Source: Diplonema japonicum (lineage: Eukaryota > Euglenozoa > Diplonemea > Diplonemida > Diplonemidae). From it: a DNA stretch of 64,000 bases. Below are positions 30,801-39,053 of the stretch, in pieces. The position numbers were made by a program, and so were the translations under genes. The notes below the pieces were generated by a model. That model had not been told where the DNA came from and did no database searches. It was given only the letters and a program-made list of their open reading frames with translations. The DNA lies in the NCBI GenBank assembly GCA_964019335.1, contig OZ025730.1:124001-188000 (forward strand). Reading direction: 5' to 3'. Numbering within the stretch: the first letter of the stretch is position 1; each line of letters opens with the position of its first letter.

Positions 30801-32224
30801 TCAATACCTAGCTTCACGCACCTTGCATTGGCGTTCTTCAGGGTATTGTGGGTCACCTGCGGAAGCTGTCCTACGTGCCCCCTCCGAAGGTGGTCCTCAA
30901 TCTGTCGCTGGGCAGCCTCTACGCACCGTTTCAGCTTCACCAGCTTCCTTTGTCGGTCGCACACCGCACCGACAATCTCTTCCGTAGCAGGTGGACACAG
31001 TTCCCTCAGCTTCGGCAACCTCGTCTCACCCCTGCCAAGGTAAGCCCCCGCCGTGGTCCCTGCGAAACCCCGCATCAAATGCTCTTCTGCGAGTCTGGCC
31101 CATTCCCTGTAGGCCTCGTCCACCTGCCTATCCTGAATGCACCGCTCAAAGATGGAATCCGCCAGCGACGGCTCGGGGTCTTCTTCTGTCATCGCTACCT
31201 CCGGTATCTCCCTCGGGATCGAGTACTGCAGCACTGCCCGCCGGATTCTCGTTGTCCCCAACTCCAGCGACAAGCACCTGTGGTCTGAGCCTTCCACGCC
31301 ATCATGCACCCAACAGCGTATCAGAAACTGTGCAGCAAGGGGGTTCAGAAGCGCCCTATCGATCCGAGAATGGGAGTTGGTCCTCTTCAAAGTCGATTCG
31401 GGTGTCGCACCGCTCAACGCCGCACATGCAGCCGCCGCATCAACCCAGTCCGAGGCCAAAGCCTTTTCTAAGGTCGGCGACCGATCCTCCTCGCAGTTAA
31501 GGTCCCCGATCACCACGATCGGCACGTCTCCCAGCTCTATTCGCTTCCTGACCAGAATGTGATGCAGAAGTTGCTCCCGTTCCCTGGCTTGCACAGCCTC
31601 ATTGCCAGCAGGACAGTAGACGTTCAGCACATGAAGCCATCGCTTGCTGCCGTCCAATGATACCTTCGTGTGCACGCAGCGGCTCTTGTACGCTTCCAGC
31701 TCGTCTCCTGCGCTGCACCTCAGAGAGGCTCGGGGCCTTTTCACGAAGGTCGCGACCCCGCCCCTTTGTGCGACTGTAAGTGACACCACTCCACCGCCCA
31801 CCCGGCCTGGTTGTGGTTTCCCCCAGTGTCTTTCGTAGGCCCTCCCCCACGCATCTCGCCCGAGAGAGAGTTCAATCTCCCGCTGTACCGTCGCCGTCAG
31901 TGCCGTCTCCTGTACACAGAACACATCGGGATCCAGTCCTTTGCATTCCCCCATCCTGTTGTTGAAGGACGCGACGTTCAGGGAGGTGATGACGAGAGGC
32001 TCGTTCTTCGGTAATGTGGGCGGCGGGCTTCTGTTCCTCTTAACACCCGTCTTTGCACCCGTCCTTGGTCTCGCACCCGCGGCTCTCTCCGCATCACGCG
32101 TTCCCCTCATCACAGCCGGCTTCGGACCTGTCTTGCGCTTGGGACCGGGGTGCGGATGAACCCCCTGCGTCACGAGTAAGTCAAAGTCCTCCTCCCTCTC
32201 CGACTTACCCGTGCGCTTCGCGCT
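27869..32224 (-). CDS. LINE ORF2: endonuclease and reverse transcriptase
   Basis: It directly follows the ORF1 TGA in the same frame. It begins with ~17 residues then DFDLLVTQGVHPHPGP, a 2A-like motif (..PGP). The endonuclease/exonuclease/phosphatase domain follows: SLNVASFNN, FCVQETAL, IVVIGDLNCEED, SRIDRALL and GSDHRCLSLEL. The reverse transcriptase has RPITVTSAVYRLW, SFRKGRGTETALLD, VALDFAKCFDLV, GILQGCPLSV and the active site IAYADDAYML. The C-terminal part has a CxxC...H...C zinc site (LNCDVCDA ... LRHQLWEC) and ends QKGSIIR. The first ATG in the frame lies after the 2A-like motif, so expression probably depends on readthrough or reinitiation. Confidence 0.93.
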   Translation of the reverse strand, partial: SAKRTGKSEREEDFDLLVTQGVHPHPGPKRKTGPKPAVMRGTRDAERAAGARPRTGAKTGVKRNRSPPPTLPKNEPLVITSLNVASFNNRMGECKGLDPDVFCVQETALTATVQREIELSLGRDAWGRAYERHWGKPQPGRVGGGVVSLTVAQRGGVATFVKRPRASLRCSAGDELEAYKSRCVHTKVSLDGSKRWLHVLNVYCPAGNEAVQAREREQLLHHILVRKRIELGDVPIVVIGDLNCEEDRSPTLEKALASDWVDAAAACAALSGATPESTLKRTNSHSRIDRALLNPLAAQFLIRCWVHDGVEGSDHRCLSLELGTTRIRRAVLQYSIPREIPEVAMTEEDPEPSLADSIFERCIQDRQVDEAYREWARLAEEHLMRGFAGTTAGAYLGRGETRLPKLRELCPPATEEIVGAVCDRQRKLVKLKRCVEAAQRQIEDHLRRGHVGQLPQVTHNTLKNANARCVKLGIDCAVPMHGSLESTEEAIAEVRDVAGRQIAALCTEQKCSRAEAYERTIVSNLDEGRRHLTALLRGTQCERSVAVDAGDGVTADPQEMDEVFREAWKGIFCSERREPQFSDFRKKYEEHIQHQEMPRSEITGRLLQEVLSRKRPRGACGVDGWRNAELKRLPRWVLDGLADLFNLIEREGRWPEAMCTALVSLIPKGAGLGPLDHRPITVTSAVYRLWACARLRTVLPWQERWICERQHSFRKGRGTETALLDLLAQYEEAMLEGKELVGVALDFAKCFDLVPQRLTFELMRSLGLEPGIACAMEGMYSQITRRFKYPFGVGETFRVTNGILQGCPLSVIMINALIAVMLKALEAGGDLVTIAYADDAYMLAKLREALQAATDGVMEFCTITGMELNIRKTVVIGKCIIHVGSEVDGRRRKVRLNKVDKHKALGTMLNTTACGTSWNDAAVTARQKVERLASTQLSFQRKESLIRTHIMPGLLYSSSFSPPSDWSLSQLKGSIVKCLWGPHYRGRSPDVVLSILARAHRVDPLCAVVYSALMMLRRCWLRQDGAMAAWTQLAQAYETSGQVRPRGVVGNVLLRWLPAIGWKWERLASWHRGENPGHDLREALRRMRTSGIVKARSTMAGLGMGAAPATNAYWMKSSARRPLEAWRVRRIIAGAVPYLSPYAKQVLLSPPEEPDEEGGEGSEEEADHLDRGRTDKAAGTLNCDVCDAAKGSTVRLLRHQLWECEVALEVQKKEVYNGLVRSERWPICLELHGILPRKVVFRGLERLQRYLAEVVRRRDDALAVKRFAVEKEPPWVVTTQGRRFEAPKVVELYKLKLTPQLREYGDQVLRWLAALRWAEEGTSVSAIELAIDFECYTKKTLGVNINTTIDIDKKAVRIKRILDTLQATWMREKRRRAFPAQSCKNVRSLRSIGRDHVVGFDRRALFASGLTATKLKGLREDYRKERIGRYKRQLGTTVGSRERPQKGSIIR

Positions 32225-34060
32225 TCATTTGCCGAAACACCGAGTGCACGCCCAGGTTATGCACCCCGCACACTTCCTCGCGAAGGTGTCCTTTTCCTTC
32301 TGCTCCTTGCAGACACCGCAGCACCACACCGCTCCCTTTCGCGCTCCCTTCTCTGGGAACCGGTGCTTGCACGTCCTCGCGTGTTCGGCCATCGTCCGCT
32401 GCTCCGGGGACTCGGGTTCGTCCTCGTCGTTGAGGAGGCGCTTCTTGGGGTTTGGAGTAGACATCTGACTGTCCCCCTCCTTCTTCTCCGGTTGCCCGGC
32501 GGATAGAACATTCGACTCATCGGTGGATGGTGCCTGCGGCATTTGCTCACCTGACTGCTGTGCAGTGGGTGGCGCATCCGTTGTAGCTCCGGCAAGCCTC
32601 CCAGGTGAGGTCTTCTGCGCGGTCGAGCCAGCCCACTTGTATACGGCCCTCCTCCGCATTTCGCCAGCCCCCAGTGCCTTGATGAAGACCGGTCTCCCAC
32701 CAATGTCCATCCCGCTGAACGGAGGCGGTGCTCCAGCTTTCAAGACAAACGTCCTTGCATTTCCCCTCACGAATGTAGAGGCTACCTCGCACTGCCACCC
32801 GCCCGCACGGAAGGCACCTAACAGTGGCCCTTCGTGGTCTGCCGCCCTCGCCCCTTCCACCAGGTACCTCGGCTGAGGCTGCCTCGGTTCCGCAACGAGT
32901 TGCGCGCCCCGCTCATCAGCCATGGCCTCTGCCTTCTCCGCCTCGGACAGGGTCCGGAGCCCCAACCCTCTCGAGGACACCGCCAGACCCCTGCCCGCCG
33001 CGTCCGCCCACTTCAAGGCCTCCACCAGTGGGGTCTCCGGCTTGAGCCAGAGGATGTGGTGCGCGTGGTTCTCCTGGCCGCCAAAGAACTTCAAGGCCCT
33101 GAAGAAGATACCACCCCTCCCCGAGGCCGCCTCAAGCACTGCCGCCTCAGCTTCCGGCACCTTCACCATCATTTCCACCCGCCCGGGTGCCCTCCTCAAC
33201 CCGAAGAAGTAGCTCCGGTCCACGGGCTTTCCCAGCGCCTTCTCTGTCGCCTGCCTCAGCCTGGCCACAACATACCCGAATGCGGCTCTCCCGACCAACC
33301 TGTCTCGATCAGCGGGGTGGTACTCTAGAGGTAGGGTGCACACCAGGACACTCGGTTCACACTCCACACTCGGTTTGACCGCAGCGGCGATACCCTTGCG
33401 AAGGCTTGCGAAGTCCCCCATCCCCCCGAGCCTCGTTACCCTGAGGTACCTCATCCTGCGTTCCTCCCCAATTAGGACTGGGAGGGGGAGCTTCAGGTTC
33501 TCCTCCAGATGCGTGGCATCGCCGTCCACCACCAGCTTCTTCCTGGTGATCAACACCATCCCGCAGCCCAACTGTTCGCCCCTGCTCGCGAGCTCCCTGT
33601 GCTCATCCAGCCACAGGTCGTACGCCTTCTGCGCGCCTTCCTCGTCCTCACACACCATTACCCCCTCCCCCTTTGGCTCTGTGAGGACGGGGCAATGCCA
33701 GTCCGCCGGGTCCAGGCTCACCGCGCCCATTACCTTCCTTGCTGGCACCTTCGTCCACTTCAGCAGAGGCTTTGCCACTGTCTGCTTCGACGCCTGCTGT
33801 TGACGCGGCTTCGTCTGTTGCTTCTTCTGTTGCTGTTGCTGTTTCACCTTCTCCTGTCCTTGCACCTGCTCCTGTCCTCGCACCTGCTCCTGTCCTTGAA
33901 CCTGCTGCTGTCCACCCTGCGTGCCTGTTCCTCCCTCCATGATGTCCAGGGCCGTCTCCAACAGGAGGACGGCCGGCTCTTGCCACATGACACCCTTCTT
34001 CGCAAGTACCTTTGCCCTCATGATGATGGCAGTTACCATGTCCTTCAAATTTCCACCCAT
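32225..34060 (-). CDS. LINE ORF1 protein, 611 aa
   Basis: A predicted nucleic-acid-binding, particle-forming protein of the LINE. It has a helical N-terminus, a Gln-rich linker with QGQEQV-type repeats (~50-95), a basic middle part with two similar globular regions (~150-290), and a C-terminal Cys-rich finger (WCCGVCKEQKEKDTFARKC and CAGCITWACTRC), probably a PHD/RING-like zinc site instead of the CCHC knuckle of many LINE ORF1s. Ends with TGA directly joined in frame to ORF2. Confidence 0.85.
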   Translation of the reverse strand: MGGNLKDMVTAIIMRAKVLAKKGVMWQEPAVLLLETALDIMEGGTGTQGGQQQVQGQEQVRGQEQVQGQEKVKQQQQQKKQQTKPRQQQASKQTVAKPLLKWTKVPARKVMGAVSLDPADWHCPVLTEPKGEGVMVCEDEEGAQKAYDLWLDEHRELASRGEQLGCGMVLITRKKLVVDGDATHLEENLKLPLPVLIGEERRMRYLRVTRLGGMGDFASLRKGIAAAVKPSVECEPSVLVCTLPLEYHPADRDRLVGRAAFGYVVARLRQATEKALGKPVDRSYFFGLRRAPGRVEMMVKVPEAEAAVLEAASGRGGIFFRALKFFGGQENHAHHILWLKPETPLVEALKWADAAGRGLAVSSRGLGLRTLSEAEKAEAMADERGAQLVAEPRQPQPRYLVEGARAADHEGPLLGAFRAGGWQCEVASTFVRGNARTFVLKAGAPPPFSGMDIGGRPVFIKALGAGEMRRRAVYKWAGSTAQKTSPGRLAGATTDAPPTAQQSGEQMPQAPSTDESNVLSAGQPEKKEGDSQMSTPNPKKRLLNDEDEPESPEQRTMAEHARTCKHRFPEKGARKGAVWCCGVCKEQKEKDTFARKCAGCITWACTRCFGK

Positions 34061-34080
34061 TTTTATAAAGGGGAGAAAGT

Positions 34081-34137
<57 letters not shown>

Positions 34138-34314
34138 TATATATATTATTTGTGTTTATATGTTGACACTTACACTGATCGTTGAAAGGGGAAGTAAAGA
34201 GACCCCGTTAACTTCCTTTGAAACTTTATCAGCCACGGGGAGCGACCAATAAAGTACAATAAAAATCTACCTTTTTTTTTTCTTCTTTTTTTTTTTTTTT
34301 CTCCTTCTTTTCCC

Positions 34315-35709
34315 TCACTGAATATCACACCCACCACCCCGTTCGTCGTAGTCACAGGAGCCAGCTTCCTGACGTCTGGCGATTGTATCCATAATGGTAC
34401 TTTTGAGATTTTGGAGATGCTCCTGTATTTTTTTTTTTTTTTTTTTTCCTCTTTTTTTTAATACAAAATTAATTTCCTATCATACATAAGCAACCTCACA
34501 TGATTTCTGTACGGACTGGCCCTCCAACCGGTGTCGACGGTCCGCCAATGCTTCACTATTACCGGCGTACAACTCGCGGTCTATCGTCCCGTTCACAGAA
34601 AAGGACGAAACAACCTTCTGGAGCCAAAGTGTGTCAGACACAACATTCGAAATATCCTCATATGAATTGTGCTGCTGCCGCGCGTAGTACTCGTCAGGGT
34701 CGTCCCCATGCGAAGGCATACTACTCCGGAGCTCCTTGTAACGCCGTTGCCAAGTCAAGGAGTCTGCTTGCAAGGTGTCTAATTCACGTGAAATCGACTC
34801 GATTTGCGAATCGTGGTCGGCCTTCAGCATCTCCTTCTCGGTTTGCAGATCTTCGACGACAAAACGGAGCTCCTGGAGGTCCTCCTTGAGAACCATCCCG
34901 GTCTCGTGTTTTTGTTTGATTTCTTGTATTGTTCTCGCCATGCTGGTGACGATGTCTTGGAGGGAGTTCATTCTTGTTTCGATTTCGCTGCGTTCCTTGA
35001 TCGCCTGTGTGAGCTGTTCGGTCTTTTCAGACAGGTTCTCCTCGAGGTTTAAAATCTCACACCCGCGTTCTTCGTGTAGAAGGGTGAGCTTTGCCTTTTC
35101 TTCTTCGAGTTTTGCGAGCTCGGCGCCGCTCTGCGCGTCGTGGTGTTTTGTGTTCCCCAGCGACATTTTCAAAATTCTGTCTTCATAATGATACCGTTGC
35201 GTTTCTTCTCGAATAGCAAGCTCCTTCACCTTCTCGCGTAACGCGTCGATTATCTGTGCCTTGTCCTGTAGTTTTCTCTCTAACTTCTCAACAGACGATG
35301 ACTGCCTGGAATGTTTCGACAGTTCCTTCGACAGGTCCGACAGCTCCGCGTGAAGTTCGTTGTTCCACGCGTGCAAGCGTGAGTTCTCCTCCGCCAGTTC
35401 TTGATTCGACTTCTCGTCGATCATCTCTGTGAATTGATCTGGTCTCGGACCGTCATCTGTCATGACGTACTCCTCAGGTGAATAAGACCCACTGCGCCAT
35501 TTTCCTCCTTGTGGCACGGCAACATTTCTTGGTGGGCTGATGGGCGACACGTAAGGTTGTGCTTTGAAATCCAACGACATCATCGTTTCCAGCCCTACAG
35601 ATCCGCATCTTTGTGGCATCCTCGCACAAGGCGAATCGTCATCGCTCATGGAATACTGCAAAACCCTGTCCACAGTCTGCTGCTGTCGCCACGCTCCTTT
35701 TTCCGTCAT
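34315..35709 (-). CDS. Coiled-coil protein, two exons, ~443 aa
   Basis: Exon 1 is 34486-35709 and exon 2 is 34315-34422; the 63-bp intron 34423-34485 runs from GTATG through a poly(A) tract to ATACAG. Splicing is phase 0 and extends the protein by 35 residues beyond ...KSCEVAY to a TGA, keeping the coiled-coil register (EHLQNLKSTIMDTIARRQEA). After ~120 unstructured residues, long heptads run from ~105 to ~340 (ELSDLSKELSKHSRQSSSVE; KLEEEKAKLTLLHEERGCEI). It is probably a cytoskeletal or basal-body-type scaffold, but no family is recognised. The N-terminus is Ser/Pro-rich. Confidence 0.75.
34423..34485 (-). other. Intron, 63 bp, poly(A)-containing
   Basis: Donor GTATGATAGG, a ~22-base A tract near the 3' end, acceptor AATACAG. 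Removing it joins two coding segments in phase 0. Confidence 0.75.
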
Positions 35710-35960
35710 GTATCCTTCTTTTTTTTTTTGCCCCCTTTTTTTTTCTCTCCCTCTCCCCCCCCCCCCCCCCCGCTTTTCTCCTCCTTTTTTTTATGATAGC
35801 AAAACGGGAGAAAACGAGGAAAGAAAAGAAATAACATAAAAAAGTAAAGCGGAGAAGAGTGGGAGTGATTTATTTTCTCCCCCCCCCCTCCCCCTAAAAG
35901 AAAAGCAGAACACACTATAAAAAAAAAAGAAACACTATTTTTTTTTTTTTTTTTAAATCA

Positions 35961-36060
35961 TCACCAAGTGTCCCTGCTGTTGTTGACCTGCCAGGGAAGG
36001 GTGTACTCTGTCTGGACGGGGGCTTGGGGTTCCAGTTGCACTCGTTGGGTTTCCCAGTAA

Positions 36061-36092
<32 letters not shown>

Positions 36093-36720
36093 CATACTCT
36101 CTGATGTTATCGGGGATGGGTTCTCCCAGCCTGGGGAGGTTGTCGGCCACGAACTTGCGGTGTTTCTTGATTCTGTCTTCGTTGGCATCCCAACGCTTTC
36201 CGTTGAGCCAGGGGTCGTCGGACCGCCTATCGTGCTTGTCGGCCATGGCTTCTTCTTCCAGCATAACCTCGTAAGCGGCCTCTTCTTCAATAGACGCCCA
36301 GTCCCACTCTTTTTCATCGAGATCAGCAAGCTTCACGGTGAGCTTGTTCTTGATGTGCGGAGGCAGGCACGACGCCTTCTCGAACCTCCAGAAATCTCCC
36401 AATTGCTTCAAAGCACCTTCAGTAAGCACCACATAGTGATACCTCATAATGTCCATCGCGTTCATACTGCGAAGCTCTTGAACTTGGATTCCGTAGGTGA
36501 AGACGTTGGTCCAATACGAGTTTTTGTGCATTTCCTGGCTGGGCATGTCCCAGGAGCCGCCATCAATGATGTAGGCCATCTGCCTATCGCGGTCGAAGCC
36601 CCATGAGTTGGCCCAGTCCCGAACCAAGTCCACAGAGGCAGTGGGGAACTTAACCTCGTCAACTATGATCAATCGTTCTTTCAGCAGTTTTAACGACAGC
36701 GCTTCTCGGAGCATCTGGTC

Positions 36721-36765
<45 letters not shown>

Positions 36766-37453
36766 CCCCTTATAATACCTCCGACTGTGTTTTTTGTGAA
36801 TAGTCTCTCCTCTGGTCAACCCACCTCGTGGAACCTTTTTTCGCACCGCCTCCGACGTTGGGCACGTGCTTGAAGTTGTGGTGCCACACGCCCTTCCCGT
36901 GAGTGCCCACTCGATGGGGTTTCAACTGCCCGTCGGGACCCGGGGCGATTTTTCTGTTCGGTTTTTCCCACCCTCCGTATCCGGATTTTCTGAACAGCTC
37001 GTGGCTGTAGGCGTCTGAGAGTCGTGATGTAGTGGGAGCACGGCCGAAGGTGTAGCTGTCAAGCTGTCTTGTCCCGACCGTGTTCTTGTGCATGTCGTAG
37101 ACAGGGACAACGATCTTTTCTTGGCTCACCATCGGGAAGGGTACCTTGCAGGCAAGATCGACATCGTCAAGGTCCACACCCTCCTCCAGGGCTGCGGGGT
37201 TAGAGTCGAAATAGTGTTCAGTCTCCAGTTTGTCTTCCCTCAGGGCTCTCCGGCCCGCTACATCTGTTGTCGAATTCCTTGTGTGGGAGTAAAACCTGCT
37301 CTTCCAGTACTCTTCCTTCGGCGTCAGATCCTCCGGGCTCAATCCAGCAGGAACCCCCAACGGTCGGCCCCATTCATCTTCATCCGGCATCACTTGCATC
37401 GCAGCTTTTGAACTGCATCTCCGTGCAGCCCTTCGCATTGCTACTGCTTTCAT
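35961..37453 (-). CDS. Mitochondrial ribosomal protein uL4m, three exons, 463 aa
   Basis: Exons 36779-37453, 36098-36714 and 35961-36060, with introns of 64 and 37 bp. The spliced protein has the uL4 core: GTHGKGVWHHNFKHVPNVGG ... GSTRW (the loop that enters the exit tunnel), MLREALSLKLLKERLIIVDE, and NAMDIMRYHYVVLTEGALKQ. A ~110-residue N-terminal extension begins MKAVAMRRAARRCSSK, a typical mitochondrial presequence, and there is a ~130-residue C-terminal extension rich in D/E, K and R. Such extensions are common in mitoribosomal proteins of euglenozoans. Without splicing, the frame reads through a poly-Lys run, so the introns are well supported. Confidence 0.87.
36061..36097 (-). other. 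Intron 2 of uL4m, 37 bp
   Basis: GTATGGATTT, ~26 A, then AG. It is among the shortest introns in the window. It joins GA|T in phase 2 and leads to a short, well-behaved C-terminus ending NNSRDTW. Confidence 0.75.
36715..36778 (-). other. Intron 1 of uL4m, 64 bp
   Basis: GTATTATAAGGGG, ~43 A, TCCGACCAG. It joins ...KTQSE to MLREALSLK in phase 0, inside a conserved part of uL4. Confidence 0.9.
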
Positions 37454-37580
37454 TTTATTTTATTTCACCTCAGGGGGAGGGATAGAGACATAAAATGGAA
37501 AAAAAAAATAATAATAATAATAAAAAAGACACAACATAAAAAAGGGGGGGGGGGGAAACTTTTTTTTTCTATTTTTTTGT

Positions 37581-37963
37581 TCATTCTTCATCTGTTTCAG
37601 TGTCGCTGTCGTCGTCAGGTCTTCTCGCAGGTCGCCACCCCCATTGGAGCAGATGCTGGATGGGCTCTGCGTCGTCCGGTTGTGTTCTGAACACCTCGCG
37701 GGACTCCTTCCCTTCGCCCTTCACCTTGAATTTAATCTCAGGGCCGAGGCCCTTTTCCGGGAGCTTCGTCACGTAGCCAATGGAGCCTTTGGGGACAATT
37801 TTCCCAGAAGTGAGTTTGAGCTCTTTGAGTGTGTGTGCATGCTGGTTAGCCTCGTAGTGAGCAGGGAGGTATTTTCGTAGGTCCGCGTACGTAACCTTGT
37901 TTTCCCGCATCCACTCTTTTCTTTCTGTTTCTAGTCGAGACTGGGCCATGCGCCTGTGGGAAC

Positions 37964-37997
<34 letters not shown>

Positions 37998-38297
37998 TTC
38001 GAAATTTTGTTTTATGATCGCATACCCTGTTTTGCACCATATAACGTACGAAAGTGCCGTGTTTGCGATCCACAGTTCCTCGTTGTTGATGAGCTCTTGC
38101 GAGATATCGACGATGTCCGTGAGCAGGGAATTGCGTTTCTTTTTTTTTTTTTGTTTTGTTTTCTTCGAATAAAAAACAAAATATACCTGCCCCCTCAACG
38201 TCGTCCTCGGTGCCGGGGCAACCACACCCCTCTCCCTTTTCTTTTTTCGTCGCATCTCCGTGGCCCTGTCGCCTATCATTTGCTGCATTGTCGTCAT
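37581..38297 (-). CDS. Hypothetical protein, three exons, 198 aa
   Basis: Exons 38187-38297, 38026-38138 and 37581-37953, with introns of 48 and 72 bp carrying poly(A). The protein has a basic N-terminus (MRRKKKRER), a helix-rich part (SLLTDIVDISQELINNEELW; RMAQSRLETERKEWMRENKV), a beta-like part (GKIVPKGSIGYVTKLPEKGL; EIKFKVKGEGKESREV), and an acidic tail ending DTETDEE. The family is not recognised. Phases match at both introns (0 and 2), supporting the model. The position of the first acceptor, an AG within an A run, is the least certain detail. Confidence 0.65.
37954..38025 (-). other. Intron 2 of the 198-aa gene, 72 bp
   Basis: GTATGCGATC, ~27 A, CCGTTCCCACAG. Phase 2. Confidence 0.75.
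38139..38186 (-). other. Intron 1 of the 198-aa gene, 48 bp
   Basis: GTATATTTTG, A-rich, acceptor AG at the end of a 12-base A tract. Phase 0; the acceptor could shift by a codon. Confidence 0.6.
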
Positions 38298-38490
38298 TTT
38301 CTCTCTCCCTTACCCCTCTCCCCAACCTTTTTTTCCCTCTTTTTTTTCTCTTACTGCTGGCGTCTTTGTTCAACGTGAAAGAAAGAAATAAAACAAAAAC
38401 AAAAAAAGAAAAAGGAGAAAGAAAATTTCGATTCAAATAAGCAACGAAACCCAAAGGGCATCATGACGAAACGCTGCATTTCTTTTTTTT

Positions 38491-38519
38491 ACGGTGAGCA
38501 CCCACCCGCACACCGAAAT
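38491..38519 (+). repeat. 29-bp dispersed repeat, second copy
   Basis: Identical to 6333-6361 on the opposite strand. It lies in the spacer between the 198-aa gene and the VWA gene. Confidence 0.75.
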
Positions 38520-39053
38520 ATATCAAATTTTTTTTTATTTCTTCTTCTTTTTCCTTTTCTTCTTGGGTGTGAGCAGTTCAACTAAGGTCAATGGCCCAAG
38601 CCGCTCACCGTCCAGTAAGGGTTCATCAAGACAAGGTCGTCTCGATTTTAGTGGTGCCATGCAGTATGTGACACAGCGACCACCCTTGTGAAACTTCGCC
38701 CGAAGCCTCCCAAGTCCCCTACGGTCCCGTAGATAGTAAAAGTGGAGAGGTAAAGAAAGCTTTTGAAAAAAAAGAAAAAGAAAAAAAAAACCAAAAAGAA
38801 AATAAGAGAGGGGAACGATTTTTTATTATTCTTCATTTACTTGTGTGTTTGCGTCTTTGCGTTCTTTTCTTTTCTTTTCTTTTTCCCTCCCCTTTCACCA
38901 AAAACCACCGCATGCCAGAAATGGATAGGTAAAAAGCTGGCGCAGTAGTTCTTGACTGTGGCAAAATATGTAGTAACAAGTCACGCAAAAGGTGCACAGG
39001 AGAGGCAAACATTGTGTCCACAGGTGGAGTTTGGCACGGCATCGATCAGCGAA
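38520..39053. other. Spacer
   Basis: A mixed-composition stretch at 38570-38750 (a minus-strand frame ends GFGRSFTRVVAVSHTAWHH) has no supportable gene; the remainder is T-rich. Confidence 0.35.

Larger units (their letters stand above)
27812..34078 (-). mobile_element. Near-intact LINE (non-LTR retrotransposon), ingi/L1Tc-like
   Basis: About 6.2 kb, two open frames (ORF1 32225-34060, ORF2 27869-32224) and a short 3' UTR ending in the tail found also at 5451 and 6236. The 5' end lies next to a 55-base homopolymer (34082-34136), and the 5' UTR is only ~20 bp. Neither frame is broken by stops, so the element may have been active recently. Clade placement rests on an APE-type endonuclease, the reverse transcriptase and a 2A-like motif; no RNase H domain was recognised. 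Confidence 0.92.

Noticed and set aside
35953-36846. Single-frame version of the uL4m 3' part with two poly-Lys runs
   Set aside because: The poly-Lys runs are introns; splicing restores conserved uL4 sequence and a different C-terminus.
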